Below are positions 10,728-22,402 of a stretch of DNA of 64,000 nt, piece by piece (the stretch's first letter is position 1; every line of letters begins with the position of its first letter). Location of the stretch: NCBI GenBank assembly GCA_905220665.1, contig CAJNAR010000170.1, forward strand, positions 186,001 to 250,000, written 5' to 3'. Below the pieces are notes generated by a model. That model saw only the letters and a list, made by a program, of their open reading frames with translations, was not told where the DNA came from and did not search any database. A program made the translations under genes and the position numbers. This stretch comes from Albugo candida. Its lineage: Eukaryota > Oomycota > Peronosporomycetes > Albuginales > Albuginaceae.

Positions 10728-13700
10728 CTAATTATCGGCGATATTTGCTTCCAAGACTGTTCGCGCCAGTGTTTGCATCATTGCTTGCTGGAATCGAGAG
10801 GCAATTGTTGGATGGCGTATCTTCATTTCTTCAAACTTTACTTTACTCAGAAATAAAAGAAGTGTGTCTGCTTTTGCCTCCGCGGTGAATTGGTACCGTT
10901 TATGAAGCATCATCTCAGCAACACCGAGAATTCCTCCTTGACAGACACGCTGGATTCGACGTTTACCTCTGAATCCGGGACCCATACTTTCATGCAACTT
11001 TGAAGGCAAAAAGACGTCGACTTTACCCAAGCCGATAAAGTATATACCGTCGACCGGTGATCCAACTTGATACACCTGCTCTCCAGCAACGTGATGCCTC
11101 GACTCGATATAGTACGCAGCGATATCTTGAGTCAGTATTGCTGATAAATTGACTTCTTGTACCGAGTCTTCTTTTATCTGTCCTTGATCTTCTTCATCTG
11201 TCTCACTACTATCACTAGTCGATTTGCTCGCTTCCACCTTGACAGAATGCTTCGGTGTCACCTTTGGAAGCAATGTATCGAGTAATTGGATTGCGCACCG
11301 CCCATCGTTCTCAATTTCGGCTACTTCACTCAGCGGTATAACTCCTTGTTCAGCCAACAGCTCGTCCTCACACCATTCCAAGGCCTTATCTAATGTATCG
11401 AATGCAAGCGTACTCACACGTTTGGTACTTCCGAAAGCCACCTCGTACTCGTCATCCAATATATCATGAGCGTGTAGTAATTGTTCAACGTCATGCTGAA
11501 GGCTGGCAAAAATGAGCAAAATTCCGTGCTGTGCAAGCAATTGCTTGGTAGCTTTGATACAACTTCTGATTGCAGTCGCATCGACGCCACGAACCCGTTC
11601 GAAATCCAATATGAAAAAACGTGTTCGTACGGGACGCATGGCAAGTTGATCATACATTTTCGGTTGAGAGCAAGTGTTGTATTCTTCATGATCATCTAGC
11701 GTTCGAAGATCATCAGTAGTCTCGAACGTAGAGGCATTCCTCATGCTTATAAGAGGAGGCTCATACTGGAATACCGTTGTAAGAAAACTCCCGTTTGTTG
11801 GAAATGCTGGGGAGCACATTATAGGAGCAACAGTCGGTTCTGAAGCATTTACTAAGACGTGGCGTCGTACTTCTTCCATTATCTTGACACTACTTCCAAA
11901 AAAGAGAAATCCGTCAAGCTCCAAAGTAACAATTGCAAGATGCGTTCTCTGTAGCAATTCTCGCTCACGCAAATCTCGCTCCACATGACTTCGCTTCATG
12001 ACTCGTCGGACAGTAGAGACGGTGATATACGAGTAAATGAAATTGAATCCGGCGACGATGATACCGGCAATTATCCCGAATTTCAAATCGTACACACAGG
12101 TCATCATGAATGTGAGCCATACCACGATATACTCTTGCAGCAGCATTTTGTGTCGTGCATGCCACATGTATTCGACCATCAGATCAGCTGCTATGAGTGT
12201 CTGTAATGCGCCGAAGAAAACTTTAGGCACGTAGGCGATTATGGAAAATGGACACAAAACTAAGATCAGTTCGAAGCCACAGACCAGAGTGCCAACCAGT
12301 CGAGATTGTAGATTAGCACGAAGTGTGAAAATTGTCTGAGAAAATATGTACGATCCAGTAAAGCCTCCGGCAATACCCGAAATGAGATTGGACCAACCCA
12401 CTATTTGCAATTCGTGATTGTAGTCCAGCGGAGTACCCAAAGCCATTTCAATGGCTGCGACATCAAGCGACGACGAGAAAGCCACCACGAAATACATGGC
12501 GATCCATGTTGGAATTTGCGTCATAGTTTGGGACGTGTCGACATAATGATAATCAAACATTTGGTAAATATCAAAAATGGATGCCGATGTAGCCGGTAGT
12601 GGGCTGACCCATCCTTTCAGTCGTGCTTGCTCCAAAGAAGTCCCAGTGAGCGCCAAAGAAAGATAGAATATGACCAAAATGCTCGCCATTGAAGTGGGAA
12701 GAATCATGACGTGCTCGTACCGCGATAAGACGAAAAATATCGCTATTCCCGACAGTAGTCCTGGTGCAATTAAAATCAGACTTTCGGCGTTTATGAGTTT
12801 TGGCCAGTCGATAATGCCATTAATTACCTGTCCCGACATCATCGACAGACCAGCTTCGAGACAGTAGAATCCGATGAATGCCAAATAACCACCGACCACA
12901 GGCATTGGAAGGTATTGGACGAAGCTAGCTAGTTTTAGCTTCCCCGTTATGATCAAAGCAATCCCCAATAATGCAGTAGAGGCTGCCAATGTAAGTAAAG
13001 TCGTTGCTAGCAACCGTTGTGGTTCAACTTTTCCAATTCCACTTGATTTCTCTAATCCATTGACGATCGAGGTCGCCATTGCTGATAGAAATATAAGACC
13101 AGCATCCTGAACTTGACCCACTGCAAAACTCAAGGAGCTTTTCAACGTGAAGCAAAACTGATGTATTGCAGCTACATAGAGAAACAAAATATTGCTAGTC
13201 TAAAATGATGATGAAGAACAAGTAAGGAGCCCTACCAGACGTCATGACGAGTTTGATTAGTTCGGACATGTAAGGTCGGAATGCCGAATCACGAAATATA
13301 ATTTGTGCAAAGCTGATCATTAATGGTACCAAAATGACTGTATTCATAACACCGTACAGAGTAGTACGAACAATTTGGTCTTTCCAGGATGCAAGAGATG
13401 AGGGATCATCCTGGGCATTGTTTTCTTCCGTTGTCGACAGCAGAAAAGAGGACTCTTTCTCGTGAGTCGTCATCATCGCATCAGAACTGTGTGCCAGAGA
13501 TGATTTTTTCGTAAAATCGTAGGAATGACGAGGAGTCTTCTTTATTGCGTAAGATCCATGCAAATTTTTCGAATGTTTATTTCCTGTGGATGCAGCACTG
13601 TCCACATGCAATACTGGTAGCATAAAGTCTAATGTATCTAAGCGCGAAGGACGAAGCAATCTTCCACTTCCAGTGGCGCCATAGCCGTGGCTAGAACCGC

Positions 13701-13815
13701 TGAAACGTGATGCCCGGGCGCTAGGTGTGCATACTTCGATCACAGCAGGAGTACCCGCTCGTATCATTGATCGCCGAAGCCGCGGGGTACGCGCTGTCGC
13801 ACCTACACTATCCAT
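10728..13815 (-). CDS. SLC26/SulP anion transporter with STAS and cyclic-nucleotide-binding domains
   Basis: Two exons, 13815-13241 and 13194-10728, joined by an intron of about 46 nt; the join closes to 1,013 residues. After a Ser-rich cytosolic N-terminus (about 140 residues) comes a SulP transport core of roughly ten or more membrane segments, with signatures SFAVGQVQDAGLIFLSAMAT and SNLISGIAGGFTGSYIF. Residues about 605-800 are a STAS domain, including FILDFERVRGVDATAIRSC. Residues about 880-1010 are a cNMP-binding fold (GEQVYQVGSPVDGIYFIGLG, GGILGVAEMM). The family moves sulfate, bicarbonate or other anions; the substrate cannot be read here. The cNMP domain suggests a regulatory ligand site, though the usual phosphate-binding RxA arginine motif is not clearly present. 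This architecture is known in oomycetes and other protists. The stop is TAG at 10730-10728. Confidence 0.9.
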
Positions 13816-13881
13816 TGTTGCTTGGCGGTTTTGTACTCTTACTTAGAATGTGGAAGGTATCGCAATGAGTTATTAAGGTTA

Positions 13882-14373
13882 TTATTCTACAGCATCATTG
13901 TTTCGTGGCATTCTATTTCGAATGAGGCTTTTTTTACATGCGGTGTTTAGACTGGTTGGTAAGTCAATAACCGTTTATAACTGTCTTAAAACACTCACAT
14001 CCAACGAAATCGGAAAATTTGGGTGGCTAAGTATGCAGCATCATTTTTAATGTTGTAAGTATATGTAATGAGCTTATTGAGACTCGCTGGTTGAAACTTT
14101 TCCGAATGCATGACAGCTTTTGCATCCGGCGAATGGAATCGATCATATACCGAAATAACATGCGGAGTATATACTTGTGCTAGGCTGTACAGCAAGCCAT
14201 GCTTCATCGGCTTGGTGTTTGGCAATATACGTACCTATTTCTCTGAAATTTGTGAGAAATTGGATGTGAGGATTGAGCATTTGATCAGTGAATCTCCATC
14301 TTTGCTCGATGATCAGCTGCGTTTGTCGAGCCGTGGTTCGTCGGACCAAAATTTCTGCAGTATAGTAACTCAT
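13882..14373 (-). CDS. Small hypothetical protein, three-exon model
   Basis: I do not recognise this gene. A three-exon model, 14373-14231, 14184-13999 and 13951-13882, has GT-AG introns of 46 and 47 nt and closes exactly to 132 residues with stop TAA 13884-13882. The product is basic and soluble, starting MSYYTAEILVRRTTARQTQL and containing FLTNFREIGTLAQVYTPHV across the first junction. The donor at 13998 reads GTGAGTG, a strong consensus. The stop lies 66 bp upstream of the transporter start on the same strand. The ATG at 14373 may be internal: an acceptor at about 14355 could link it to the small coding exon at 14968-15318 across a long intron. Moderate support from splice phasing, none from family. 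Confidence 0.45.
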
Positions 14374-14967
14374 TAGAATTTTAAAGAAGTAAGTGTACGG
14401 ATTGGACACCGTCTGCTTTGAAAATGTAGCGTGGTTTATGGATCTTTTGATAATCGTACACTTCAGAGCCCAAAGTCCAGAGCTACTACAGTAGTTGGAT
14501 TGTCTAAAGTCTTCCTGCACTATGCTCGATGCAGGGTTAAAGCACGCCGAGATCCGTCTTCTGCATCTTGAGTCGAGAGGCTGATTTGAATGCGTGGCTT
14601 GAGCGCTATGGACAAATCGTACTCATTCACCAGCTAATCGTATCGACCATAAGCAAGTTACGCATTGATAAAAAGCATGCGTTCTATTGGAATATATTGT
14701 AAGCCGACATTATAGTCGAGCGTTTGGGCTAGCTGCTCATTAGCCGATATTAAGCTGAGGGGCCTCAACATCCATTGTTCCTTACCCTGATATGAGCACA
14801 GTTAGCCATGCTGTCCGCTTCCAATGCCGCCTTTAAAAAGCTTTTATTTTGTGCACTTGAAAATAACGCTATCAGACAATAACTTGATCTCCAATCCAGC
14901 ACTACGTTGACCTTCTCGCTTTAGCTCCCATCGGCCAAGAATAGTACTGATAAGTTGACAAAGCACT
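14374..14967. other. Spacer or long intron between two small genes
   Basis: No convincing coding frame is seen on either strand. It is either an intergenic spacer or a long intron if the flanking small exons belong to one gene. Confidence 0.35.
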
Positions 14968-15318
14968 CTATGTACGAATTTGGTAACGTTGCCCGCATGG
15001 CAGATATGGGATTTCTTCTTCATCTTGATGTGCTCTAAAGTCGGGACAGGATCCTGATGTATTCAGCTGCGGTGTTGTATTTTGTATCCGATAAAACGTC
15101 CGATCATCAAAAGACCTCTGATCTTCGAGTTCAGGAATGAGCCGATGGAATGTACCACGTATCTTCTGACCCCGGTATGAGGAGCTTCCCTGAAACTGTT
15201 CCCTTCCGACCTGCGCTACTAGGCTGTCACTAGTTGGATGCTTGTACGAGATACTATACATGCTACGATTAGTCTGTCCGGCTTTCTTCGAAATCGACGG
15301 ACTTTTATTCTCTGCCAT
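14968..15318 (-). CDS. Small hypothetical protein or first exon of a longer gene
   Basis: I do not recognise this product. An ATG at 15318 opens 116 codons beginning MAENKSPSISKKAGQTNRSM, with no membrane segment or signal peptide. The middle (ELEDQRSFDDRTFYRIQ) has the look of a real soluble protein rather than chance translation. Near the 3' end the sequence GTACATAG (from 14978) would serve as a splice donor in place of the in-frame TAG, so this could be the first exon of the neighbouring small gene at 13882-14373. No decisive intermediate exon was found. Confidence 0.35.
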   Translation of the reverse strand: MAENKSPSISKKAGQTNRSMYSISYKHPTSDSLVAQVGREQFQGSSSYRGQKIRGTFHRLIPELEDQRSFDDRTFYRIQNTTPQLNTSGSCPDFRAHQDEEEIPYLPCGQRYQIRT

Positions 15319-16554
15319 CGCATACTTTGCAAATTAACGTCGCCGATTAAGTCCCGTGAGCATGGCAAGCTCAAAATGCAAGTGCTTTTTTGAAACAAAC
15401 TCGCTTGGATGCGATGGAACGTGGCCAATCACTCGTTTTCCATTATGTCAAACGATCTAAATTTTTTGTCGATCTAGCCAGATGAATTTGAGAAGCTTGA
15501 TAGCTCACTTTGGACAGTAAGTTTGATTATGACTATTTTTTGTATTTAAAAATTGGAGATGCTGCAGTGCTTCAAATCACTGTTCTAACATCCTTTGATG
15601 CTCTAATGTCGAAATATATAGCCCCCCACTCTTGCTTTGCTAAAGAATAGAAATTGTCCCTTTGTCCGAAGTTGCAATTTCCAAGCAAAAGGCCTGCGAT
15701 AATAGTATATATACTTATTTTCGTTCTCGTTGAGATGAGTGATGAAGATTGTTGTAAAATGGTACAGAAGGAATCGTTGATGCTTCATCTGAGGGCTGTG
15801 CTAATGGAAATTCGTTTACAGATTTCGATAAGTACTACGATCGATACCACTTGCTTTGGCATTCCTTTCACACTTTTTTCGAGATTACAAAGTGGCATAA
15901 GTATGGGCAACTAAGTCGTACAAGTTGTCCCATGCTTATTCGAAGAAAAGAAGCTCTCAGACTGGAGAGGGCTGATGCATAGGCTGACCAAAAAGCATCG
16001 TCATTGCAAGCGTGTAAAGACGCTAACAAAGTCGTGTACAGGACTATGCTGCCTAATATCGCGGTAAAAGATACTTGAAAAAGATGCTTGCGGCATATGC
16101 CCGTTATACTACAATGACTTGCCATTCGATGTTGCACGCAGATAGCTCGTAGATTAGTTTTCTTCTCATAGACTTCATACCATAATAAAAACACAGTTTT
16201 ACTGGCATCGTCAGAATGCTATGGCTTATAGCTATAAATCTCAACATTCGTGGATGATTTGTCTTCTTCCTGTATAATGTTGTGGCATGGTCATCAAATT
16301 GTTTATTTGCTACATTAACTCATTCTCTAATTTTTCCTTCATTAGCCGGCCCGATACTCTGGTAAGATTGGTAGCGAAGTATATTGTCGATCGCTAGTCA
16401 AATAGGCTGTAGACCAGCATGCATATGGTAGGCTTCTTATATGGAACTGTGTACTCTCACAATTTGACGCAAAGCAGCCATTTAGGTTCTTCAACATCAT
16501 ACGGTACGCTATAAGGAGCACATGTTACCTGCAACACACATCTCTTGCTTGATT

Positions 16555-16640
16555 GCTTTAGACTGTCACATGGCTTTCCTTAATGGTATTTTGCATTATT
16601 CACAGCAATATTGTACTATGGCATCCTTCATCACGCAAAC
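16555..16640 (+). mobile_element. Possible decayed Ty1/copia reverse-transcriptase fragment
   Basis: Translation in one frame gives LDCHMAFLNGILHYSQQYCT, close to the copia RT block LDVxTAFLNGxL-xxxIYM. The similarity is short and the surrounding frame is soon interrupted. It could be chance; I rate it as a weak relic. Confidence 0.3.
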
Positions 16641-19228
16641 ACTCAAGTAACTTTCGCATCCACCCTACGAAATATTCGTGATTGATTTTGCCGTCTTCAA
16701 ATATATCGAGCGTTTTGCAATCGCGTTCCACAGTCGTAGGGCAATTCAGTCTACATCAACTATGGATGCATAGAACAATAAAAATGTCTTTGTAATAAGA
16801 CCTCACCATCGAATGCTTCTCGTCATTTGGATCATGTGGCGAGTCTTCATGTTAGCATCATTTTGATGCTTATAGCTCTCACCCTTGTGTAGTACACACT
16901 TGCGTTTCATGAATAAGTCTCCCTGTAGCTGTAACTCTACCTTCAGTCGATACGATACAGAGCTTTTCATCATTATTCGTTACATCCGAATTGGTTTAGA
17001 AAACGCCTGATTCAGCGTATGCTGCATGGAAAAACTCAAGACTTGCAAGGTATTCGAGGAGTATACATATTCAAACCATCGAAGCAGTAATCAATTCCGT
17101 CGCATCTGACAATTAGCCAATTGATGTATACGTGGTGGATTATTCGCACGCCTATGCCGAGGAGCAGCCGCCGAATTAGACTTTCTCGTTATATATCGTG
17201 TCCAGATTCAACAACAAGAGCAACTTTCGAGTCAAAAGGCATGCTCTCTCTCTTGCAACATTTTGCGTGACCTATTTCCGATATTTGCCATTTTTCACAT
17301 TTCTCTCCTTGCGTAACCTCAACTATGCCTGTAGCAAAAGAAGTCGACCTCACTCCTCTTGTACCATAGTCACTAACTGATCAACAAACTATTCGTAATA
17401 ACGACCTGGAGACGACCAGAGGTGCGAATTTGATTATTATCTCGTAAACATTGCCGATTCCTAACGTTCAAGACTCTCTCTCAGGCTTTCTCAAATGTTT
17501 TGATTCTAATCTGAATCATCTAGCTGCATAGCGGATCGCATAACAGCCAGTAAGTCTTTCAAGTTTGTGCGACACAGCTGGATCACTAAAGATGCGAAAT
17601 GGATTACAGCATTGTTGACGGTGTTCGCTCATAAGAATACATCATTGTGGAGGATGTGTATCAGGAAAATAACGAATACCACCGGGTCCTAGTAGAATGA
17701 AGCAGACATAAGCGTACAGCGTGTAAGCTTATGGTAGAAGTACATTCATATCAGCAAATTTCTTTGCATTGTACTACAAGGCTCAAAATTGATAATAGAG
17801 CACTATCAACTGTTCAACACATGTCTTTCTCGCACATATAATGCAGGCTTTATCAAAGGCGATAACATCGCTTACGAGATGGGGTAAGTACTGCAGACTT
17901 AGCCAGATAGCTGAGTCATTCCTGTTAGTACTTCGAGCTTTTTGACTTAGTTGGCATACAGGCCACCGTATTGCCTTCTGGTAGCATGAAAGCATGCGGC
18001 ATTGGCTATAAGCACTTTCTCCAACTGAGTGAAAGTTCATGTAGTGAGGAAAAATCAGGATCGTTAATTCGTATTGATTCGCCTTTACTAATCGATAGTT
18101 GCTATAGCGCTCTCGACACTATAAGATTTTCCGAGCAGCTCTTCGACATGTCTTGTCACTGATGCTTCCTTGAAAAGTCGGTCAATTGTCGTTTGATCTC
18201 GTATAGCTGCATTCCAATGTTGTTTGTGGAGTTCTGAAGTGCCTTTGTTGGTGGCAGACTGAATACACAGTGATAGGTCTTGTTTCAGTAAATGTATTTG
18301 AAGGAAACCGACGAAAAAAAGGTAAGGTCGATTTTCTAGCATGTAGAAGAACAGGCCTTGTACATATGAATATAGACTAATTGACGATCCAGCGTTTCCC
18401 AATTCTTATGACGGTTGGAAAAGTTCACCCGTATGTTTTTGATTTTTCATTCGTCCGTCCGTTCGTCCGCAATGGCCGTACTAAAGTTAGTGGGTGTCAT
18501 TTTATTGACATCCATCAGTTCAAAGCATCATGATGTTGTATCTGATCATTTACGCTGAAGTCAAAATATTGGGCTTTTGAGCTTCTTTGAGACTGAGTTT
18601 CTCTTCACGCTTCAAATCCATGTCGCACATACTGTGTCTCTCCACATCGCCGGAACAACATAAAGATATCAATCAAAAGCCTTCTCCTCGATTTGTCCAT
18701 ATTAGCATGGTCGACGACATCAAACGCTCATAATTTTGTACAAACTGGTCCGTGTCCACAAACCAGCTCAAGTGGTGTTGATCCAAGATCTGTAACACAC
18801 GCATACGATTCGTGATGTGAGTTGCGGTAATTATAGCTTTAAACCACCGATTCTGTTCAATCTGGGTGTGATGAAAAGCGGATATTGTTCTTTCCGTGCC
18901 TTTCCTGTTTAACTGCCGAGGAAATTATGGATCAGTCGTATTTCAGCGTATTCGCATCTTTGCGAAGGATGATCGCTATGTTCCAAACCATTTTCCGGTT
19001 CAACTTGTGAATTCTTCCTGTTGGATTGACAGTATACCGAAATTCTTCGTCACATAGTATTCCATCACGTATCCGACATATCTACCATTAGCGTAACCAT
19101 TCATCCTGCCCCAGCCTGAGATAATGGATGATTATGTCCCGTGACCAGGAACGTTTATTTTACTATTCAAGTGCGTGCCCTAATATGAGTTTGTAGAGAC
19201 TTGTACTGATATTTCCAATTCATGCATC

Positions 19229-19545
19229 TTTCACAAATTCTGTCCGCATGATCGTTATACGCGACCTTCTTCGATACCGGTCCATCCAGCAAATTTCCAT
19301 ATGTTGTGCTTTCCAAGATACGAATGGCCAAGTTGAGCATGCCATAGGTTTATATTTTAGCCGTGCTACATTCAAGGATGATAGCTTTTCTGCTTGAAAT
19401 TTCCACAATTGGCTCATCGTGATTATGATCCTGCACGTATACTTGAAGATGTAGTATAGACACCCTCTGACGCCAACGCTGCGATGGGCACTGATAGTAC
19501 GTAAACCCTCAGTTCGTATTGGTCTCGAATTCGGTATTCTCACAC
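19229..19545 (+). mobile_element. Decayed Ty1/copia integrase fragment
   Basis: One frame reads DTNGQVEHAIGLYFSRATFK, then after two stops VYLKM and RKPSVRIGLEFG. This follows the order of the copia integrase C-terminal region (Q-NG-E-N, then FW-EA-AVYL-NR, then KPxVxxLRxFG). In-frame stops show it is dead. The reverse-transcriptase-like fragment 2.7 kb upstream is in the wrong order to belong to the same element, so at least two insertions would be involved. Confidence 0.4.
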
Positions 19546-20112
19546 AAATGTGCGCACTACAAAAGACTTTGCTGCTCTTGGTATCGTCTTTGGGTATGAA
19601 TTGGCTTCCTTATGGCAGGGGACAAAGGAGACGCAACCAGAGGTGATGTAACAGAACTCGGCAGAGATAGTCTATCGGGTGGTGCGGATGTAGAGCCAGC
19701 GGTTGATGCATGGAGGAGATTGCTTATGCAGTCATGCTGATTTTGTTCGAATGAATGAAAGTGATCCTATAGAACAGCATGCACCCCTAAGAACATGATA
19801 CGATCCTGTCATTTTATTACGTGAGCTAAAGGATGGAATACATTCTTCACATCCAATCGCTCGATGAGGACACCCGTCAATCACGACAAAATTATAGCAA
19901 GTTAAGGATCTAATGGATCGAACCCAACATATCTAGAATGAATCACGGACACACAACTCAAAAACCTATGTATCCTTCTCTGCGGATCGAATGCATTTGA
20001 GGTTCCAAAAAATTTGCTTGCGACGAACCAGTCCTACTTGACCAATTGCCGAAAGTTTGCTTGTCATCGACAGCGAAATGTCTCAGTAGCATTGAGATGA
20101 CGGGAAAATGAA

Positions 20113-21661
20113 CTACTGCAAGTCGATTCGATTGAAATGGTTCTGCATTGATTGCATTTGTGATGATATGGATCGTTGATGCTGTGATGGAGGCGGCTGA
20201 GACGAAAACGCAGCTCTCAAACGGCTAGGGCCGTTGTTAGGTGTTGAAGATGTGCTTTGTCCGTCCGTATAAGTTTCATCAGCTTCTTCATTCCGAGATC
20301 CATGTGGATGCAGAAAGCCAGTCGTGTGATTGATGAAAAAATGTGTAAGTCGCATCTTTTTGCTCGGTTTGATAGACAAAACCGTACGGCCAAACTAAGT
20401 AGAAGACAGACTTGTTGGTGACGCGTCGTTCAAGTAAGCATTCTAGAGAAAATGTACCTTGATATGAACAGAATGATTGCTTTGGAGATGCAGAGGTCGA
20501 TATATATACCGCAGAGTCCCATTTGAGCTGCCGGCGTCCTTGATAAAAAACTCTCCCTAAAATTTTCGATGAGCATCAAATTACACAGCTTTCACAGGAT
20601 AATCATACCTTGTTGTAATGAATCTCTGCGTGTATGGTGGACACTGTTCGGTATTTTAAGATCAAATCGCATTGCGATGAGCGACCAACCATCAAAGGTC
20701 GGTGCGCTTCCGTTTCCAAAAGTGATTTATAGCTTAGTTGATACTTTGTTGATAGATTCAAAGTGGTTGATGAATGTTTCGTCACCACTTGAAACATAAT
20801 GGATGGTGCGCTGAGTCGATCCGGCATAAGGGACACAAATCGACCATCTGGAAGCTTGCTTTTGGCAGGATAAGGTGTTTTACAAATAGAGCAAGTCCGA
20901 GCATTACTCTCGTCGAGAATCGTGCAAACTTCGTTCTTGTCCCCATTCGTATTCCATCGCTTGAGACAATTCAGATGTATGTACTTGGTATCACCGGTAC
21001 ACTTGCACGGAGCAATAAGTGGATTATCGTCCTCGGACTCGTCATAGCATATGTAGCATGTTGCACTCATAGATCGGCGTTGCGCCGAGTTTCGTGGCTT
21101 AGACTCATCCATTGCTGGTGTATCACCGATCTCGTCATCTGTGTCTAAACCGCTATCCGCATCTGGTCCCATTGCTTCTTGACAAATTACTCGCTGAATC
21201 AAGGTGCTAACCTCAGATGAAGACAAGGAAGCATCGTTACTGCCCAATCCACCCGTGTCAATCTCCGTCACTAAGAGACCCACAGAGCCAAATCGAATGA
21301 TATCACCCACGCGTATTCGATGCTTGCCACTTCGTATAGATTTTGTGCCCAAAATTTGACAGGTTCCAGTGTGTGCCGAAAACTTTTCTGAAGAAGGAAG
21401 CAACTCGTATCCTTCATTTACATAATCAATATTCAAACAAGGCGCTCGTGGATCCTCAATGTACATTTTCTCGCGTGAACTGGATGCTACGACTTCTAAC
21501 ACAACATTCGTCAGCACGAAATACCATAAAAAAAGTTGACGATATGTACCATTGCTCTGCGCATGTTTTGGACCGTAAATGGTAACTCCACACTTTGACA
21601 AAGTACGCCGAAATTTGTTTTTAGCAACAGCGGTGATCCCACGAATTTCAAGTCTATACAT
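20113..21661 (-). CDS. RING-CH (RINGv) and FHA domain E3 ligase-like protein
   Basis: Four exons: 21661-21550, 21495-20609, 20556-20458, 20394-20113; introns of 54, 52 and 63 nt, closing to 459 residues. The first intron is in frame (54 nt), so retention would insert 18 residues. Residues about 70-135 form an FHA-like region (GKHRIRVGDIIRFGSVGLLV). A C4HC3 RING-CH finger follows at about 185-250 (CYICYDESEDDNPLIAPCKC, HLNCLKRW, CSICKTPYP). Then comes a canonical FHA domain at about 285-375, with LMVGRSSQCDLIL, VSTIHAEI and DAGSSNGT. RING-CH proteins are ubiquitin ligases and FHA domains bind phosphothreonine, so phospho-directed ubiquitination is a reasonable inference. No membrane segments are seen, unlike MARCH ligases. 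The C-terminus is Ser/Gln-rich. It shares a 741-bp divergent upstream region with the RING-H2 gene. Confidence 0.85.
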
Positions 21662-22402
21662 TCATAAATCAACTCAGAACTTTTGACAGGCTATATACTC
21701 AAGTGGACCTACATGTCTGCTTTACCGTCTCCACTAAAAAATTCTGTGGCACGAGACAAACTCCATTTTTTGTCGGATGTAGGTGTCATTTTAAAAGTGA
21801 TGTACCTCGGTATCAATTTCTGCAGTGAAGGCGATTGTACGTGGTGATGGATTGAGAAGAATAGTCAATGCGATCTCTCTAGACGTCAAGAATTCTGTCG
21901 GGGCGTAATGTTGGAAATAACAGAGTAGAAATGAAACCTATTTCTCTTAAAATTTTAATGTGAGTAATATTTTGTATTTTATTTCTGTCCGCCTTCTCTC
22001 CCTGTTTTTACGGAATACAATTTTCTTTATAAAACACAGATGAGAGAAACTTGGAACAAAAGGCTATAATAGATAGTATTTTCCTAGAAAATACAGAACA
22101 TACTTTATGATTGTATCGATCACCACACTCTTTTAGGGCTTGCCGTGTAGAAGATTAGAACGACGGAACAGACTATACTCAAACAGTTGCTTAGCTCTGC
22201 GCATGAACTAATCACCTAATACCGCCCTACTCACATTTCCAGTAACTTGTATCGTATCTGAATCGTTTTGAGTCTGGGAAATCATTCCTTTCTTTCAACT
22301 TAAGCTTTGATTTGTTTACTAATTGGTAGTCGTGACGTGTGTCAAACACCAGAGTATAAACTATCGAGGGTTTTCAAGTAAAACATATTGTCTTAGAGCT
22401 CC
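21662..22402. promoter_or_regulatory. Divergent intergenic region between two RING-finger genes
   Basis: The two flanking genes point away from each other, so both promoters should lie in these 741 bp. The DNA is AT-rich. Around 22286 the run ATCATTCCTTTCTTTCAACTT resembles a pyrimidine-flanked oomycete initiator, but I cannot place a start site with confidence. Confidence 0.4.

Larger units (their letters stand above)
15319..20112. other. Gene-poor, repeat-derived stretch
   Basis: Nearly 4.8 kb carry only short, stop-rich frames with no recognisable intact gene. Two fragments resemble Ty1/copia polyprotein (listed separately). The rest is probably older decayed insertion sequence and the 3' flank of the RING-CH gene. 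Confidence 0.6.
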
